Assembly (NCBI GenBank): GCA_902470835.1
Contig: CABRHR010000026.1
Location: 1-21,943, forward strand
Direction: 5' to 3'
DNA length: 21,943 nucleotides
Source of the DNA: an uncultured Collinsella sp.
GTDB lineage: Bacteria > Actinomycetota > Coriobacteriia > Coriobacteriales > Coriobacteriaceae
Position 1 is the stretch's first letter, and each line of letters opens with the position of its first letter. Positions 1 to 14,315 of the stretch are shown piece after piece. The position numbers and the translations under genes were made by a program. The notes beneath the pieces are model-generated. The model searched no databases, was not told the origin of the DNA, and worked only from the letters and a program-made list of their open reading frames with translations.

Positions 1-200
1 TAGCTGGAATTAATAACGGCGTAGGCGACCCCTCCGGTCGCCAGCACTCCGACAAGACACCCGATTATGGCAACGTACAGAGGCTTCGCGTGACCCCTTT
101 TGCGAAGGGGCTCGCCCGCAGCTGCATTAAGAACGCGATCGGCAAGATCGCTATCGGCTTGGACGGACTCGAAGGCCTGCTTGATTTGATTGGATTTCAC
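1..200 (-). CDS. Putative anti-sigma factor / membrane protein, truncated by contig end
   Basis: Reading from a GTG at 198-200 there is an open frame of 66 codons that runs off the left edge. It starts V(M)KSNQIKQAFESVQADSD, has a basic stretch (PLRKRGHAKP, about residues 31-40) and then a hydrophobic segment at about residues 41-63 (YVAIIGCLVGVLATGGVAY) that looks like one transmembrane helix. A good ribosome binding site (GGAGG about 7 bases upstream) precedes the GTG. The gene overlaps the 3' end of the sigma factor gene by 50 bases in another frame, so translation is probably coupled. Cytoplasmic N-terminus plus single membrane span directly downstream of an ECF sigma gene is the usual layout of a cognate anti-sigma factor (DUF4179-like proteins in Gram-positives). 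Role is inferred from context; the extracellular part lies outside the window. Confidence 0.7.
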   Translation of the reverse strand, partial: MKSNQIKQAFESVQADSDLADRVLNAAAGEPLRKRGHAKPLYVAIIGCLVGVLATGGVAYAVINSS

Positions 201-669
201 GGTCGCCCTCCTCCAGGATGAACTTAAGCTTTGATCGGCCGCGTGCTAAACGCGTTCGAACAGTCGCGGCCGGCACATGCAATAACTCGGCAATCTCTGA
301 AGTCGAAAAGCCCAGATAGTAATAGAGCACGATGGGAACACGGAATCGTTCCGGAAGGCGCATGACGTCGAGCAGGACATCCTTGGTTTCCTCCGGTGCC
401 GTCGAAAGCGAGTCGGTCAGACTCTCAATATCCTCCACGCGCCTCCATGGCTTTCGAAAAAGCGATTTGCACTCATTGATCGTGACCCGGATAAGCCATC
501 GACGAAGATGCTCCCGGCTCTCAAAATGCCCATCGCTTTTGAGCAACTTAAGAAAGACATCTTGAGCAACATCGTCGGCGTCGGCGCGATCACGCAGGTA
601 CGTCAATGCGATCCGAAACACGACATCCCGGTGATCTTCGACCGCCTGTCTAAATGCTTGTTCTTCCAT
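151..669 (-). CDS. ECF-type RNA polymerase sigma factor
   Basis: A 172-residue sigma-70 family protein of ECF size. Region 2 spans about residues 10-75 (RIALTYLRDRADADDVAQDVFLK, split here as RIALTYLRDRADAD and DVAQDVFLK, then RWLIRVTINECKS); region 4 spans about 100-152 with the helix-turn-helix LGFSTSEIAELLHVPAATVR. Region 3 is absent, as expected. A GTG at 673-675 is possible, but GGGAGG sits directly against it; with the ATG at 667-669 the spacing is 5 bases, so the ATG is chosen. The downstream gene overlaps it and encodes a probable anti-sigma factor. A promoter of ECF type lies upstream, suggesting the sigma factor transcribes its own gene. The signal sensed is not visible. Family assignment is secure; regulon unknown. 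Confidence 0.93.
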   Translation of the reverse strand: MEEQAFRQAVEDHRDVVFRIALTYLRDRADADDVAQDVFLKLLKSDGHFESREHLRRWLIRVTINECKSLFRKPWRRVEDIESLTDSLSTAPEETKDVLLDVMRLPERFRVPIVLYYYLGFSTSEIAELLHVPAATVRTRLARGRSKLKFILEEGDREIQSNQAGLRVRPSR

Positions 670-717
670 AATCACCTCCCGGTGACGTTAATGATTCTTG
701 CTGAGGCCCTCACCATA

Positions 718-746
718 GATACGCTTTGACCAGACGAAATGTTTCA
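718..746 (-). promoter_or_regulatory. ECF-type promoter of the sigma factor gene
   Basis: On the minus strand TGAAAC (741-746) is followed after 17 bases by CGTATC (718-723). This matches the TGAAAC / CGTA pattern of SigW/SigV-like ECF promoters and lies about 50 bases upstream of the sigma start codon. It suggests autoregulation by the encoded sigma factor. Seen in sequence; function inferred. Confidence 0.6.
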
Positions 747-773
747 AATTCAGGCAGGAAAAAACTACCAAAT

Positions 774-800
774 TAAACCTGTCCCTTTTTGGCAGGTTTA
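774..800. repeat. 8-bp perfect inverted repeat upstream of the sigma promoter
   Basis: TAAACCTG (774-781) and CAGGTTTA (793-800) form perfect arms around an 11-base T-rich centre. The repeat sits about 28 bases upstream of the ECF -35 element and next to the rpoC terminator. It could be an operator or simply a second hairpin behind that terminator. Confidence 0.45.
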
Positions 801-801
801 T

Positions 802-838
802 AAAAAAGACCCGCTTCCCTGTTGGGAAACGGGTCTTT
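802..838 (-). terminator. Intrinsic terminator of rpoC
   Basis: On the minus strand AAGACCCGTTTCCC and GGGAAGCGGGTCTT form a near-perfect stem (one mismatch) with a short AACA loop, followed by a run of T. It starts about 27 bases after the rpoC stop codon. Confidence 0.92.
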
Positions 839-864
839 GGAAGGGCGGTTAACGTACTAGGAAA

Positions 865-5343
<4,479 letters not shown>

Positions 5344-5349
5344 AGTCAA

Positions 5350-8841
<3,492 letters not shown>

Positions 8842-8914
8842 CAGGTTTTTCCTCCTTCACGGAAATGCTCGGTGGATTGGCGAGGCATAGCTTCGCCAGT
8901 TATCGCAACCTAAT

Positions 8915-8942
8915 AGTTTATCAGGTACCGACCGTTGAGCAA
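8915..8942 (-). promoter_or_regulatory. Candidate rpoB promoter
   Basis: TTGCTC (8937-8942), 16-base spacer, TAAACT (8915-8920) on the minus strand, about 75 bases upstream of the rpoB start. A small hairpin (TGGCGA...TCGCCA, 8878-8898) would lie in the leader. A separate promoter is expected because a strong terminator follows galU. Other -10 choices are possible. Confidence 0.4.
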
Positions 8943-9019
8943 GAAAAGCCTTGACGTGATTGAGTTTTTGGAGTAGCAAAGTTTTTCGACAGAAAACATG
9001 CAGGTAGATGGATGTGCAT

Positions 9020-9051
9020 CGAACACCTGTTCATATATTTTCTGTGAACAG
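9020..9051. promoter_or_regulatory. Overlapping inverted repeats upstream of rpoB (possible operator)
   Basis: CGAACACCTGTTCA (9020-9033) has the GAAC-N4-GTTC form of Gram-positive LexA (SOS) boxes. It overlaps a perfect 7-bp inverted repeat CTGTTCA (9027-9033) / TGAACAG (9045-9051) with an 11-base AT-rich centre. The sites lie between the galU terminator and the rpoB promoter. Regulator unknown; LexA is only one possibility. Confidence 0.35.
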
Positions 9052-9074
9052 AGGGTTAGCAATCGCAGCTCTTA

Positions 9075-9109
9075 TAAAAAAACGGGCGCGAACCGAAGTC
9101 CGCACCCGT
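9075..9109 (-). terminator. Intrinsic terminator of galU
   Basis: On the minus strand a 12-bp stem (ACGGGTGCGGAC with GTTCGCGCCCGT, one G-T pair) is capped by a TTCG tetraloop and followed by seven T. It begins about 20 bases after the galU stop codon and should separate galU from rpoB. Confidence 0.95.
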
Positions 9110-9129
9110 AAATGTCGATGCCCGAAGGC

Positions 9130-10038
9130 TTACTTACGCATCAAACCGCCGCGCTCGTCGATGGCATCCCAGAAGGCGCCGGCAAAGCGAGGATCGCTTG
9201 CAGCCATGAGGGCGTTGGTGGCCATCCAGCCAGACGGGGTACCGGTATCGTAGCCCGACAGCGGGTCGATGACGACGGCGTACATGGCCTCGCGGTCGAG
9301 CGAGCGGGCCATGGCGTCGGTCAGCTGGATCTCGCCGCCCTTACCGGCCTGCTGATCGGCCAGCAGGTCCATGACCAACGGGCTCAGCAGGTAGCGACCG
9401 ACGATGTACAGGTTGGACGGAGCCGCCTCGGGAGCGGGCTTCTCGACCAGGCCGCCGATGCGCCAAACGGCACCGGGCTCGTCGTCGGCGGCATTCTCGA
9501 AGCCCTCGAGAGCGCCCACGCGATCGCCGGCGATAACGCCATAGCGGCTGACTTCCTCGGGAGCGCACGCGGCAACGGCGATAACAGAAGCGCCACCGTG
9601 CTCCTTGGAGACGGCAAGCATCTTGTCACAGATGTCGCGGTTGGGCACAACGTAGTCGCCCAGAAGAACCAGGAAGTTCTCCCCTGCCACAGCGTCGGCG
9701 GCAGAGCGAATGGCGTGGCCAAGGCCCTTGGGCTCGTACTGATAACGGAAGTCGACCGGCATACCACCAGCATGGGCGACGGCGTCGGCATAAGCATCCT
9801 TGCCACGCTCGCGAAGCAGGTTCTCGAGCGAGCGATCGGGCTGGAAGTAGCTCAGCAACTCGGGCTTGCCAGGAGAGGTGACGATAATAGCATCGTCGAC
9901 CTCATCGGGGTCGAGCGCCTCCTCAACGACGTACTGGATGACCGGTTTGTCGAGCACCGGCAGCATCTCTTTGGGCGTGCACTTGGTGCCAGGCAGAAAA
10001 CGCGTGCCAAGACCGGCGGCGGGGATGATTGCCTTCAT
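9130..10038 (-). CDS. galU: UTP-glucose-1-phosphate uridylyltransferase
   Basis: Makes UDP-glucose from UTP and glucose-1-phosphate in the cytoplasm, feeding cell-envelope polysaccharide, glycolipid and galactose metabolism. 302 residues from the ATG at 10036-10038. Motifs: nucleotide-binding AAGLGTRFLPGTK at about 7-19, KEMLPVLDKP at about 23-32, LVEKP in the middle, GGEIQLTDAM, and GYDTGTPSGW near the C-terminus, all typical of bacterial GalU. A TTG three codons upstream is possible but is only 3 bases from the AAGGA site. The gene sits between rplL and rpoB, which is not its usual place, and is bracketed by terminators. A 6-bp hairpin (GGCGCA/TGCGCC, 10061-10075) lies just before its ribosome binding site. 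Product assignment is firm. Confidence 0.95.
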   Translation of the reverse strand: MKAIIPAAGLGTRFLPGTKCTPKEMLPVLDKPVIQYVVEEALDPDEVDDAIIVTSPGKPELLSYFQPDRSLENLLRERGKDAYADAVAHAGGMPVDFRYQYEPKGLGHAIRSAADAVAGENFLVLLGDYVVPNRDICDKMLAVSKEHGGASVIAVAACAPEEVSRYGVIAGDRVGALEGFENAADDEPGAVWRIGGLVEKPAPEAAPSNLYIVGRYLLSPLVMDLLADQQAGKGGEIQLTDAMARSLDREAMYAVVIDPLSGYDTGTPSGWMATNALMAASDPRFAGAFWDAIDERGGLMRK

Positions 10039-10286
10039 GTTATTCAAGGATCCTTTCGCAGGCGCAGGATGCGCCCTGTGCGTGCGGCACGGCGGCCGCA
10101 GACCAAATTGCGATACTGAAGTATCTTACCGCCGGAGACATACGTCGCCGTAAGGCAAACGCAATTCTTCAGCAGATCAACGCAAATTATTGCTCGAATG
10201 ATGCAATTTTACGCCCCAGCGGTAACGGGATTGGCACGGCGAAGACAGCGGTGTTCTGCGTGCCGAGCAATGGGAATGAGGGGCCA
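10039..10286. other. galU upstream region
   Basis: This 248-base stretch must hold the galU promoter, since a terminator closes the rplJL unit. I see no convincing -35/-10 pair. It contains a short palindrome GATACT-GA-AGTATC (10112-10125) and the leader hairpin at 10061-10075. No open frame in it looks like a gene. Confidence 0.5.
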
Positions 10287-10289
10287 AAA

Positions 10290-10324
10290 CAAAAAAGACG
10301 GGGCTCGCAATGCGAACCCCGTCT
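10290..10324 (-). terminator. Intrinsic terminator of rplJL
   Basis: On the minus strand AGACGGGG / CCCCGTCT form an 8-bp stem, extended inward by TCGC/GCGA past one mismatch, followed by TTTTTTG. It starts about 27 bases after the rplL stop codon. Confidence 0.93.
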
Positions 10325-10351
10325 GCAAAGAAATCTGGCGAGAAAGCCTGA

Positions 10352-10729
10352 TTACTTGAGGGTGACAGCAGCGCCAGCAGCCTCGAGCTTCTCCTTGGCA
10401 GCCTCGGCGTCCTCCTTCTTGGCACCCTCGAGAACAGCCTTGGGAGCGCCCTCGACGACCTCCTTGGCCTCCTTCAGGCCAAGGTTGGTGAGCTCACGGA
10501 CGGCCTTGATGACCTGGATCTTGTTGTCGCCGAAGCCCTCGAGCACGACGTCAAACTCGGTCTTCTCCTCGGCCTCAGCAGCGCCAGCAGCGGGAGCGGC
10601 GACAACGGCGGCAGGAGCAGCGGCGGAAACGCCGAAGGTGTCCTCGATAGCCTTAACGAGCTCGGAAGCCTCGAGAAGGGTCATTTCCTTAAGAGCATCG
10701 ATGATCTCATCGGTGGTAAGCTTAGCCAT
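10352..10729 (-). CDS. rplL: 50S ribosomal protein L7/L12
   Basis: Stalk protein of the large ribosomal subunit that recruits translation GTPases. 125 residues, the normal length. It has the N-terminal dimerisation domain (MAKLTTDEIIDALKEMTLLE), an Ala-rich hinge (about 46-62) and the C-terminal factor-binding domain with KTEFDVVLEGFGDNKIQVIK and the GLKEAKEVVEGAP helix. The ATG at 10727-10729 is preceded by AAAGGA at 7 bases; a longer frame upstream of it is not translated. It follows rplJ after 102 bases that contain three hairpins. Confidence 0.98.
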   Translation of the reverse strand: MAKLTTDEIIDALKEMTLLEASELVKAIEDTFGVSAAAPAAVVAAPAAGAAEAEEKTEFDVVLEGFGDNKIQVIKAVRELTNLGLKEAKEVVEGAPKAVLEGAKKEDAEAAKEKLEAAGAAVTLK

Positions 10730-10748
10730 TTCTAAGTCCTTTCGGTTT

Positions 10749-10816
10749 CCGTGCAGATGCACGGAGATCAGTTAAAACACGACGCGAATGCGTCAGGGGT
10801 GCGGCGTTGCCGCCGC
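10749..10816 (-). repeat. Three tandem hairpins between rplJ and rplL
   Basis: CCGTGCA/TGCACGG (10749-10764, 2-base loop), GACGC/GCGTC (10781-10794, 4-base loop) and GCGGCG/CGCCGC (10801-10816, 4-base loop) all have perfect arms. None is followed by a T run in the transcript direction, so they are unlikely to be full terminators. They may act in mRNA processing, stability or the L10:L12 ratio. Confidence 0.6.
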
Positions 10817-10831
10817 GGGTGAAAACAGCGA

Positions 10832-11353
10832 CTAGGCTGCCTTCTGCTCGGAGACCTGCTGGATCGAACGAGCGAGACCAGAGGAAACGCCGTTGACGCA
10901 GACAGCGATGTCGCGAGCGAAACCGGAGATGAGACCGGCGATCTGGCCGAGAAGCTGGTCCTTGGTGGGCAGCTCGGCGATAGCCTTAACATCATCAGCA
11001 GAAACGGCCTTGCCGTCGGAGATACCGCCCTTGATCTCAAGGACGCCCTTGGACTTAGCGGAGAAGTCCTTAAGGGTCTTAGCGGCCTCGACCGGCTCGG
11101 TCTCGTAGAACACATAAGCGACGGGGCCGGCGAGGATCTCGTCGAGCTCGGGCTGCTCCTGGTTCTTGAGAGCGATCTTGACCAGGTTGTTCTTGTAGAC
11201 CTTCATCTCGGCGCCGCACTCGCGAAGCTGATGACGCAGCTCCTGAGCCTGCTTAACCGTCAGACCGTTGTAGTTGACGACGAACAGACCGGCGTTCTCG
11301 GCGATACGGGACTCGATCTCTGCAACCTTGTCGATTTTGTACTGCTGGGGCAT
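10832..11353 (-). CDS. rplJ: 50S ribosomal protein L10
   Basis: Anchors L7/L12 dimers to the 23S rRNA stalk base. 173 residues, normal length. N-terminal RNA-binding part (MPQQYKIDKVAEIESRIAEN, VVNYNGLTVKQAQELRHQLR, YKNNLVKIAL) and a C-terminal helix that would carry L12 dimers. ATG start with GGAGG 8 bases upstream. First gene of its transcript; its leader contains an L10-type regulatory RNA and an attenuator, so L10-L12 probably represses its own expression. Confidence 0.98.
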   Translation of the reverse strand: MPQQYKIDKVAEIESRIAENAGLFVVNYNGLTVKQAQELRHQLRECGAEMKVYKNNLVKIALKNQEQPELDEILAGPVAYVFYETEPVEAAKTLKDFSAKSKGVLEIKGGISDGKAVSADDVKAIAELPTKDQLLGQIAGLISGFARDIAVCVNGVSSGLARSIQQVSEQKAA

Positions 11354-11418
11354 GAATTACACCTCCTCGAATTCTTTCCGGGCACGGTCCGCCACAAGGA
11401 CGTGACGGGGGCATGTCC

Positions 11419-11455
11419 AAAAAGAAAGCCCCCGCGCTGCATGAGCGACGGGGGC
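11419..11455 (-). terminator. Attenuator in the rplJ leader
   Basis: On the minus strand GCCCCCG and CGGGGGC pair, extended by CGCT/AGCG past a bulged T, with a short loop, followed by TTTCTTTTT. It lies between the L10 leader motif and the rplJ ribosome binding site, about 65 bases before the start codon, and would stop transcription early when formed. Confidence 0.88.
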
Positions 11456-11469
11456 GAGAAGACATATCT

Positions 11470-11552
11470 ACTCGACCACCTCGGCTGGCGGGATGTCCCA
11501 TTAAGCTCGCGGGTTAGACCCGTTTGCGCCGGCTGTCTCTGGCAGCGGATTC
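11470..11552 (-). promoter_or_regulatory. Ribosomal protein L10 leader RNA
   Basis: On the minus strand the leader has CTGCCAGAGACAGCCGG, then GCTTAATGGGA, then CCAGCCGAGGTGG. These pieces in this order are characteristic of the L10 leader family (Rfam L10_leader), where L10-(L12)4 binds its own mRNA. It sits directly between the rplJ promoter and the attenuator. Recognised by eye. Confidence 0.85.
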
Positions 11553-11569
11553 GTGCGTGAACCGAAAGT

Positions 11570-11598
11570 ATTATGGCGGGGACCCCGGCGTCGGTCAA
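11570..11598 (-). promoter_or_regulatory. rplJ promoter
   Basis: TTGACC (11593-11598), a 17-base spacer and CATAAT (11570-11575) on the minus strand form a near-consensus housekeeping promoter. Transcription would start near 11563, giving a leader of about 210 bases. The -35 element lies inside the outer arm of the large palindrome described next. Confidence 0.85.
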
Positions 11599-11801
11599 CG
11601 GGCGCGAGGATTCGTACACAAACCCTGCATACGCTCTGGTCCGAGGGGCCGGGTTGAGATTTTCGCTCGGTCAAGTCCTGGGCTCGCTCGAAGGCCACAT
11701 TAAGTGGCCTTCGGCTCGTGCGGAATCTACGAAAATCTCAACCCGGCCCCTCGGACCGGAGCTGCGGTAACTTTGTTGCGAATCCTCGTGTCCGTTGAGC
11801 G
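11592..11801. repeat. Large nested palindrome upstream of rplJ
   Basis: Arms at 11638-11665 and 11730-11757 are perfect inverted copies over 28 bp, and 33 bp with one mismatch (11633-11665 / 11730-11762). Further out, CGAGGATTCG (11605-11614) mirrors CGAATCCTCG (11779-11788), and GTCAACGG near 11594 mirrors CCGTTGAG near 11792. A third, inner hairpin CGAAGGCCAC / GTGGCCTTCG (11689-11713) with an ATTAA loop sits at the centre. No transposase or other gene lies inside. It fills the gap between the aminotransferase 3' end and the rplJ promoter. Confidence 0.9.
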
Positions 11802-11857
11802 ACGCGCCCCACGCACAACCCTTATGTCGGTGGGCTGATGTGTTGCGTCCCTGATGG

Positions 11858-12994
11858 CTACAGGGTTGAAATGAAGGTGGACAGGCGGTGGAGGCCTTCG
11901 TCTAGGTCTTTGTCGGAGACGCAGTAGCTGAGGCGGATGTGGCCTTCGGTGCCGAAGCAGTTTCCGGGGACTAGGGCTACGTTGGCCTCTTTGATGGCTT
12001 TGATGCAGAAGTCTTCGCTGACAAGGCCGAACTTTTTGATGCTCGGGAAAGTGTAGAAGGCTCCTGCTGGCTCTACTACGTCGAGGCCCATGTCGTCTAA
12101 GGCTGCGAGTACGCGTTCGCGGCGGGCTCGGTAGACATTGAGCATGGGGGTTGGGTCGACGGTCAGGGCTCGGGCTGCGGCGCCCATCTCAAAGGAGACG
12201 GCGCTCGATACTAGGTATTGGTGGGCCTTTGCGATCTCGGCGATGACGGGGGCTGCCGCTGCGAGCCAGCCCAAGCGCCAGCCGGTCATGGCCCAGGGCT
12301 TGGAAAAGCTCTCGATGACCACCGTCTGTTCGCGTAGCTCCGGGTGACGCTGGGCAAATCGCTCGTAGCCATCCACGTAGACCAGGCGGTTATATACATC
12401 GTCGCAGACCACGTAGATGCCCGCCTGCTCCGCCACGTGCGCCACGGCGTCGAGCGAAGCCGCGTTGAGGATACAGCCAGTAGGATTGTTGGGCGAGCAG
12501 ATGACGATGGCCTTGGTCGCCGGCGTCACGCAAGCACGAAGTGCATCCTCGTCAATCTGAAATTGCGCAGGCTCCGTATCCAAAAAGACCGCCTTGGCGT
12601 GGTTGGCCACGACGATGCTTTCGTACAGGCCAAAGGCCGGCGTGGGGATAATGACCTCGTCGCCGGGGTTGAGCATAGCCATGAATGTTGCCGACAGCGC
12701 CTCGGTCGCACCGTCGGTCAGGATGACCTCATCGGCGGAAAACGTAAGGCCCGCGTCCCCCATGTAAGCAGACAACGCCTCACGCAGGGCGGGGCGACCG
12801 TTGTTGGGCGGATAGTGCGTATCGCCGCGGCCCAACGAAGCAGTCACCTCGGCGCTAATCACATCGGGCGTGGGAAAATCGGGCTCGCCGAGCGCGAGCG
12901 CGATGCACCCCGGATGCTGGGCGGCGAGCGCGTTAATCCGGCGGATGCCGGAGGGCTTGAGCGTGGCAAGCGAGGTATTCATGGGCAGACGCAT
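11858..12994 (-). CDS. Pyridoxal-phosphate-dependent class I/II aminotransferase
   Basis: A 378-residue fold-type I aminotransferase, cytoplasmic. Seen: LGEPDFPTP at about 35-43, the cofactor-binding TDGATEAL at about 93-100, SPNNPTG at 167-173, CDDVY at about 197-201, and the Schiff-base lysine K232 in SFSKPWAMTGWRLGW. This pattern is common to aspartate/aromatic/MalY-like subfamily I enzymes; the substrate cannot be told from sequence alone. ATG at 12992-12994 has AAAGGA 6 bases upstream; a second Met at residue 5 is possible. Divergent from the hypothetical gene at 13088. A weak hairpin (CCCTG/CAGGG) overlaps its stop codon, and the large palindrome lies beyond. Confidence 0.93.
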   Translation of the reverse strand: MRLPMNTSLATLKPSGIRRINALAAQHPGCIALALGEPDFPTPDVISAEVTASLGRGDTHYPPNNGRPALREALSAYMGDAGLTFSADEVILTDGATEALSATFMAMLNPGDEVIIPTPAFGLYESIVVANHAKAVFLDTEPAQFQIDEDALRACVTPATKAIVICSPNNPTGCILNAASLDAVAHVAEQAGIYVVCDDVYNRLVYVDGYERFAQRHPELREQTVVIESFSKPWAMTGWRLGWLAAAAPVIAEIAKAHQYLVSSAVSFEMGAAARALTVDPTPMLNVYRARRERVLAALDDMGLDVVEPAGAFYTFPSIKKFGLVSEDFCIKAIKEANVALVPGNCFGTEGHIRLSYCVSDKDLDEGLHRLSTFISTL

Positions 12995-13087
12995 GGCGTT
13001 CCTTTCGTAAGGGTTGCACTAGGATAGCGCGGCGGAGCGCCGTCAGACGGTGTAACCTAAACGGAAACCAACCGGAAAGGAGGCGGC

Positions 13088-13747
13088 ATGGAGACGATCG
13101 CGCGCGGCGATGTACCAAAAACGTTGCAGACCATTGCGTATATCAGCATTCCCAGTAGCGCCGATCTTGAGTTCTTGCTCTGGGACCTACAGGATGCCAT
13201 CGCGGCCTATGCTCAGCTTTCCGGCACCGCGCTCCCCCACCCGGTCGATTTGGAGACGGATGATGCCGGTGCAGTCGATGGCATGGTGCTCGCTGTTGAT
13301 GACGCATTTGATGATGAGGCTATGATCGCTGTCGAGCAGGTGCTCGATCGCCTTGGGAATACAGAGACACGCATCTATGTCGTCGTCCAGGCCCTGTCCA
13401 AAAACAACAAACAGGCGGACGAAGTCCTCGACCGCCTGTACCGGGCATGTATTCTACGTGACCTGCCATGGTGCGACGGCGTTGTCATCTGTGCCGGCAG
13501 CGGCATCGCAGCGCTTCGCCACTCCCCGCGTATGGGCCTCTTGCGTCGGCCATTTTCGGAAGCGATGGATAAGCTTGTGGGCGCCGTGCGCATGGGCTGC
13601 TCCATAGAGCATGCGCAGCTGCTTGGCGGCGGCAATGCCGGTAGCGTCGATGCCGACGGCATGGTGCGCGCCAGGCCCGCCGTGCCCGCACCAATCTGGC
13701 GCGCCATCATCAAACGCCTCGGCGCCCATGTTCAATCAAGGATCTAG
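13088..13747 (+). CDS. Hypothetical protein, possible flavodoxin-fold C-terminal half
   Basis: 219 residues, not recognised as a named family. ATG with AAAGGAGG 5 bases upstream. The first half has hydrophobic strands (TLQTIAYISIPSS, GMVLAVDDAFDDEA, RIYVVVQALS). The second half (about 120-190: RACILRDLPWCDGVVICAGSG, then SPRMGLLRRPFSEAMDKLV, quoted in parts) recalls the end of NADPH-dependent FMN reductase / flavodoxin-like proteins, where a Gly-rich loop is followed by a long helix. That resemblance is weak and by eye. No signal peptide or membrane segment. It is divergent from the aminotransferase and convergent with the glycosylase, whose stop codon is 1 base away, so it stands alone. Confidence 0.8.
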   Translation: METIARGDVPKTLQTIAYISIPSSADLEFLLWDLQDAIAAYAQLSGTALPHPVDLETDDAGAVDGMVLAVDDAFDDEAMIAVEQVLDRLGNTETRIYVVVQALSKNNKQADEVLDRLYRACILRDLPWCDGVVICAGSGIAALRHSPRMGLLRRPFSEAMDKLVGAVRMGCSIEHAQLLGGGNAGSVDADGMVRARPAVPAPIWRAIIKRLGAHVQSRI

Positions 13748-13748
13748 A

Positions 13749-14312
13749 CTACCGTACGATCCAGTCAACGGCTTCGTGCCAACGCTCAACAAGACGTTCC
13801 AGACGCCAAGCCGCGTTAGCGGGACTAGTTGACGGCAATACGACAGCGGACAGGCCCGTCCGCTCCTGTAGATAGCGCTTATAGAGGCGCCCCGCCGTAC
13901 CTCCATTACACACCACCAGCTCAATAGGCGCATTGCCCGTAATGCGCTCGATATCTGCCGGAACGACGTTTTTGATGCTCGCGTCACTCGAGCCCTTAAT
14001 GTCGCAGCTCTCGATCACATCCCACAGGGCTACGCCGCCGTTCAGCAGCATGGATCGCTTGGCGGCAATCGAGGCGTCGAGCGTCGCAGGCTCGCTGCCT
14101 GCCAAAGGGTCGCCCTCGTTGGGCGGTACAGGCACACCGAGGCACGCGGCCATCACGCGCCAAAAGCGGTTCTGTGGGTTTCCATAGTAAAAGGCTTTGG
14201 CGCGCGAAAGCACCGAGGGAAACGACCCGAGCACCAAAACGCGCGAGTGCTGGTCGAACACAGGCTCAAACCCATGCTCAATATGTTGATAATCCTCGTC
14301 AGACACGGCCAT
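13749..14312 (-). CDS. DNA-deoxyinosine glycosylase (uracil-DNA glycosylase superfamily)
   Basis: 187 residues. Removes hypoxanthine (deaminated adenine) from DNA to start base excision repair. The N-terminal signature VLVLGSFPSVLSR (about 25-37) followed by FYYGNPQNRFWRV (41-53) is that of family 6 hypoxanthine-DNA glycosylases; an Asn in the NPQN segment is the expected catalytic residue. VLPSTSPAN near the C-terminus fits the second active-site loop of the superfamily. The ATG is 3 bases after the stop of the upstream alpha-amylase gene, so the two are co-transcribed and probably translationally coupled, an odd functional pairing. Ends 1 base from the convergent gene. Confidence 0.9.
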   Translation of the reverse strand: MAVSDEDYQHIEHGFEPVFDQHSRVLVLGSFPSVLSRAKAFYYGNPQNRFWRVMAACLGVPVPPNEGDPLAGSEPATLDASIAAKRSMLLNGGVALWDVIESCDIKGSSDASIKNVVPADIERITGNAPIELVVCNGGTAGRLYKRYLQERTGLSAVVLPSTSPANAAWRLERLVERWHEAVDWIVR

Positions 14313-14315
14313 GGG

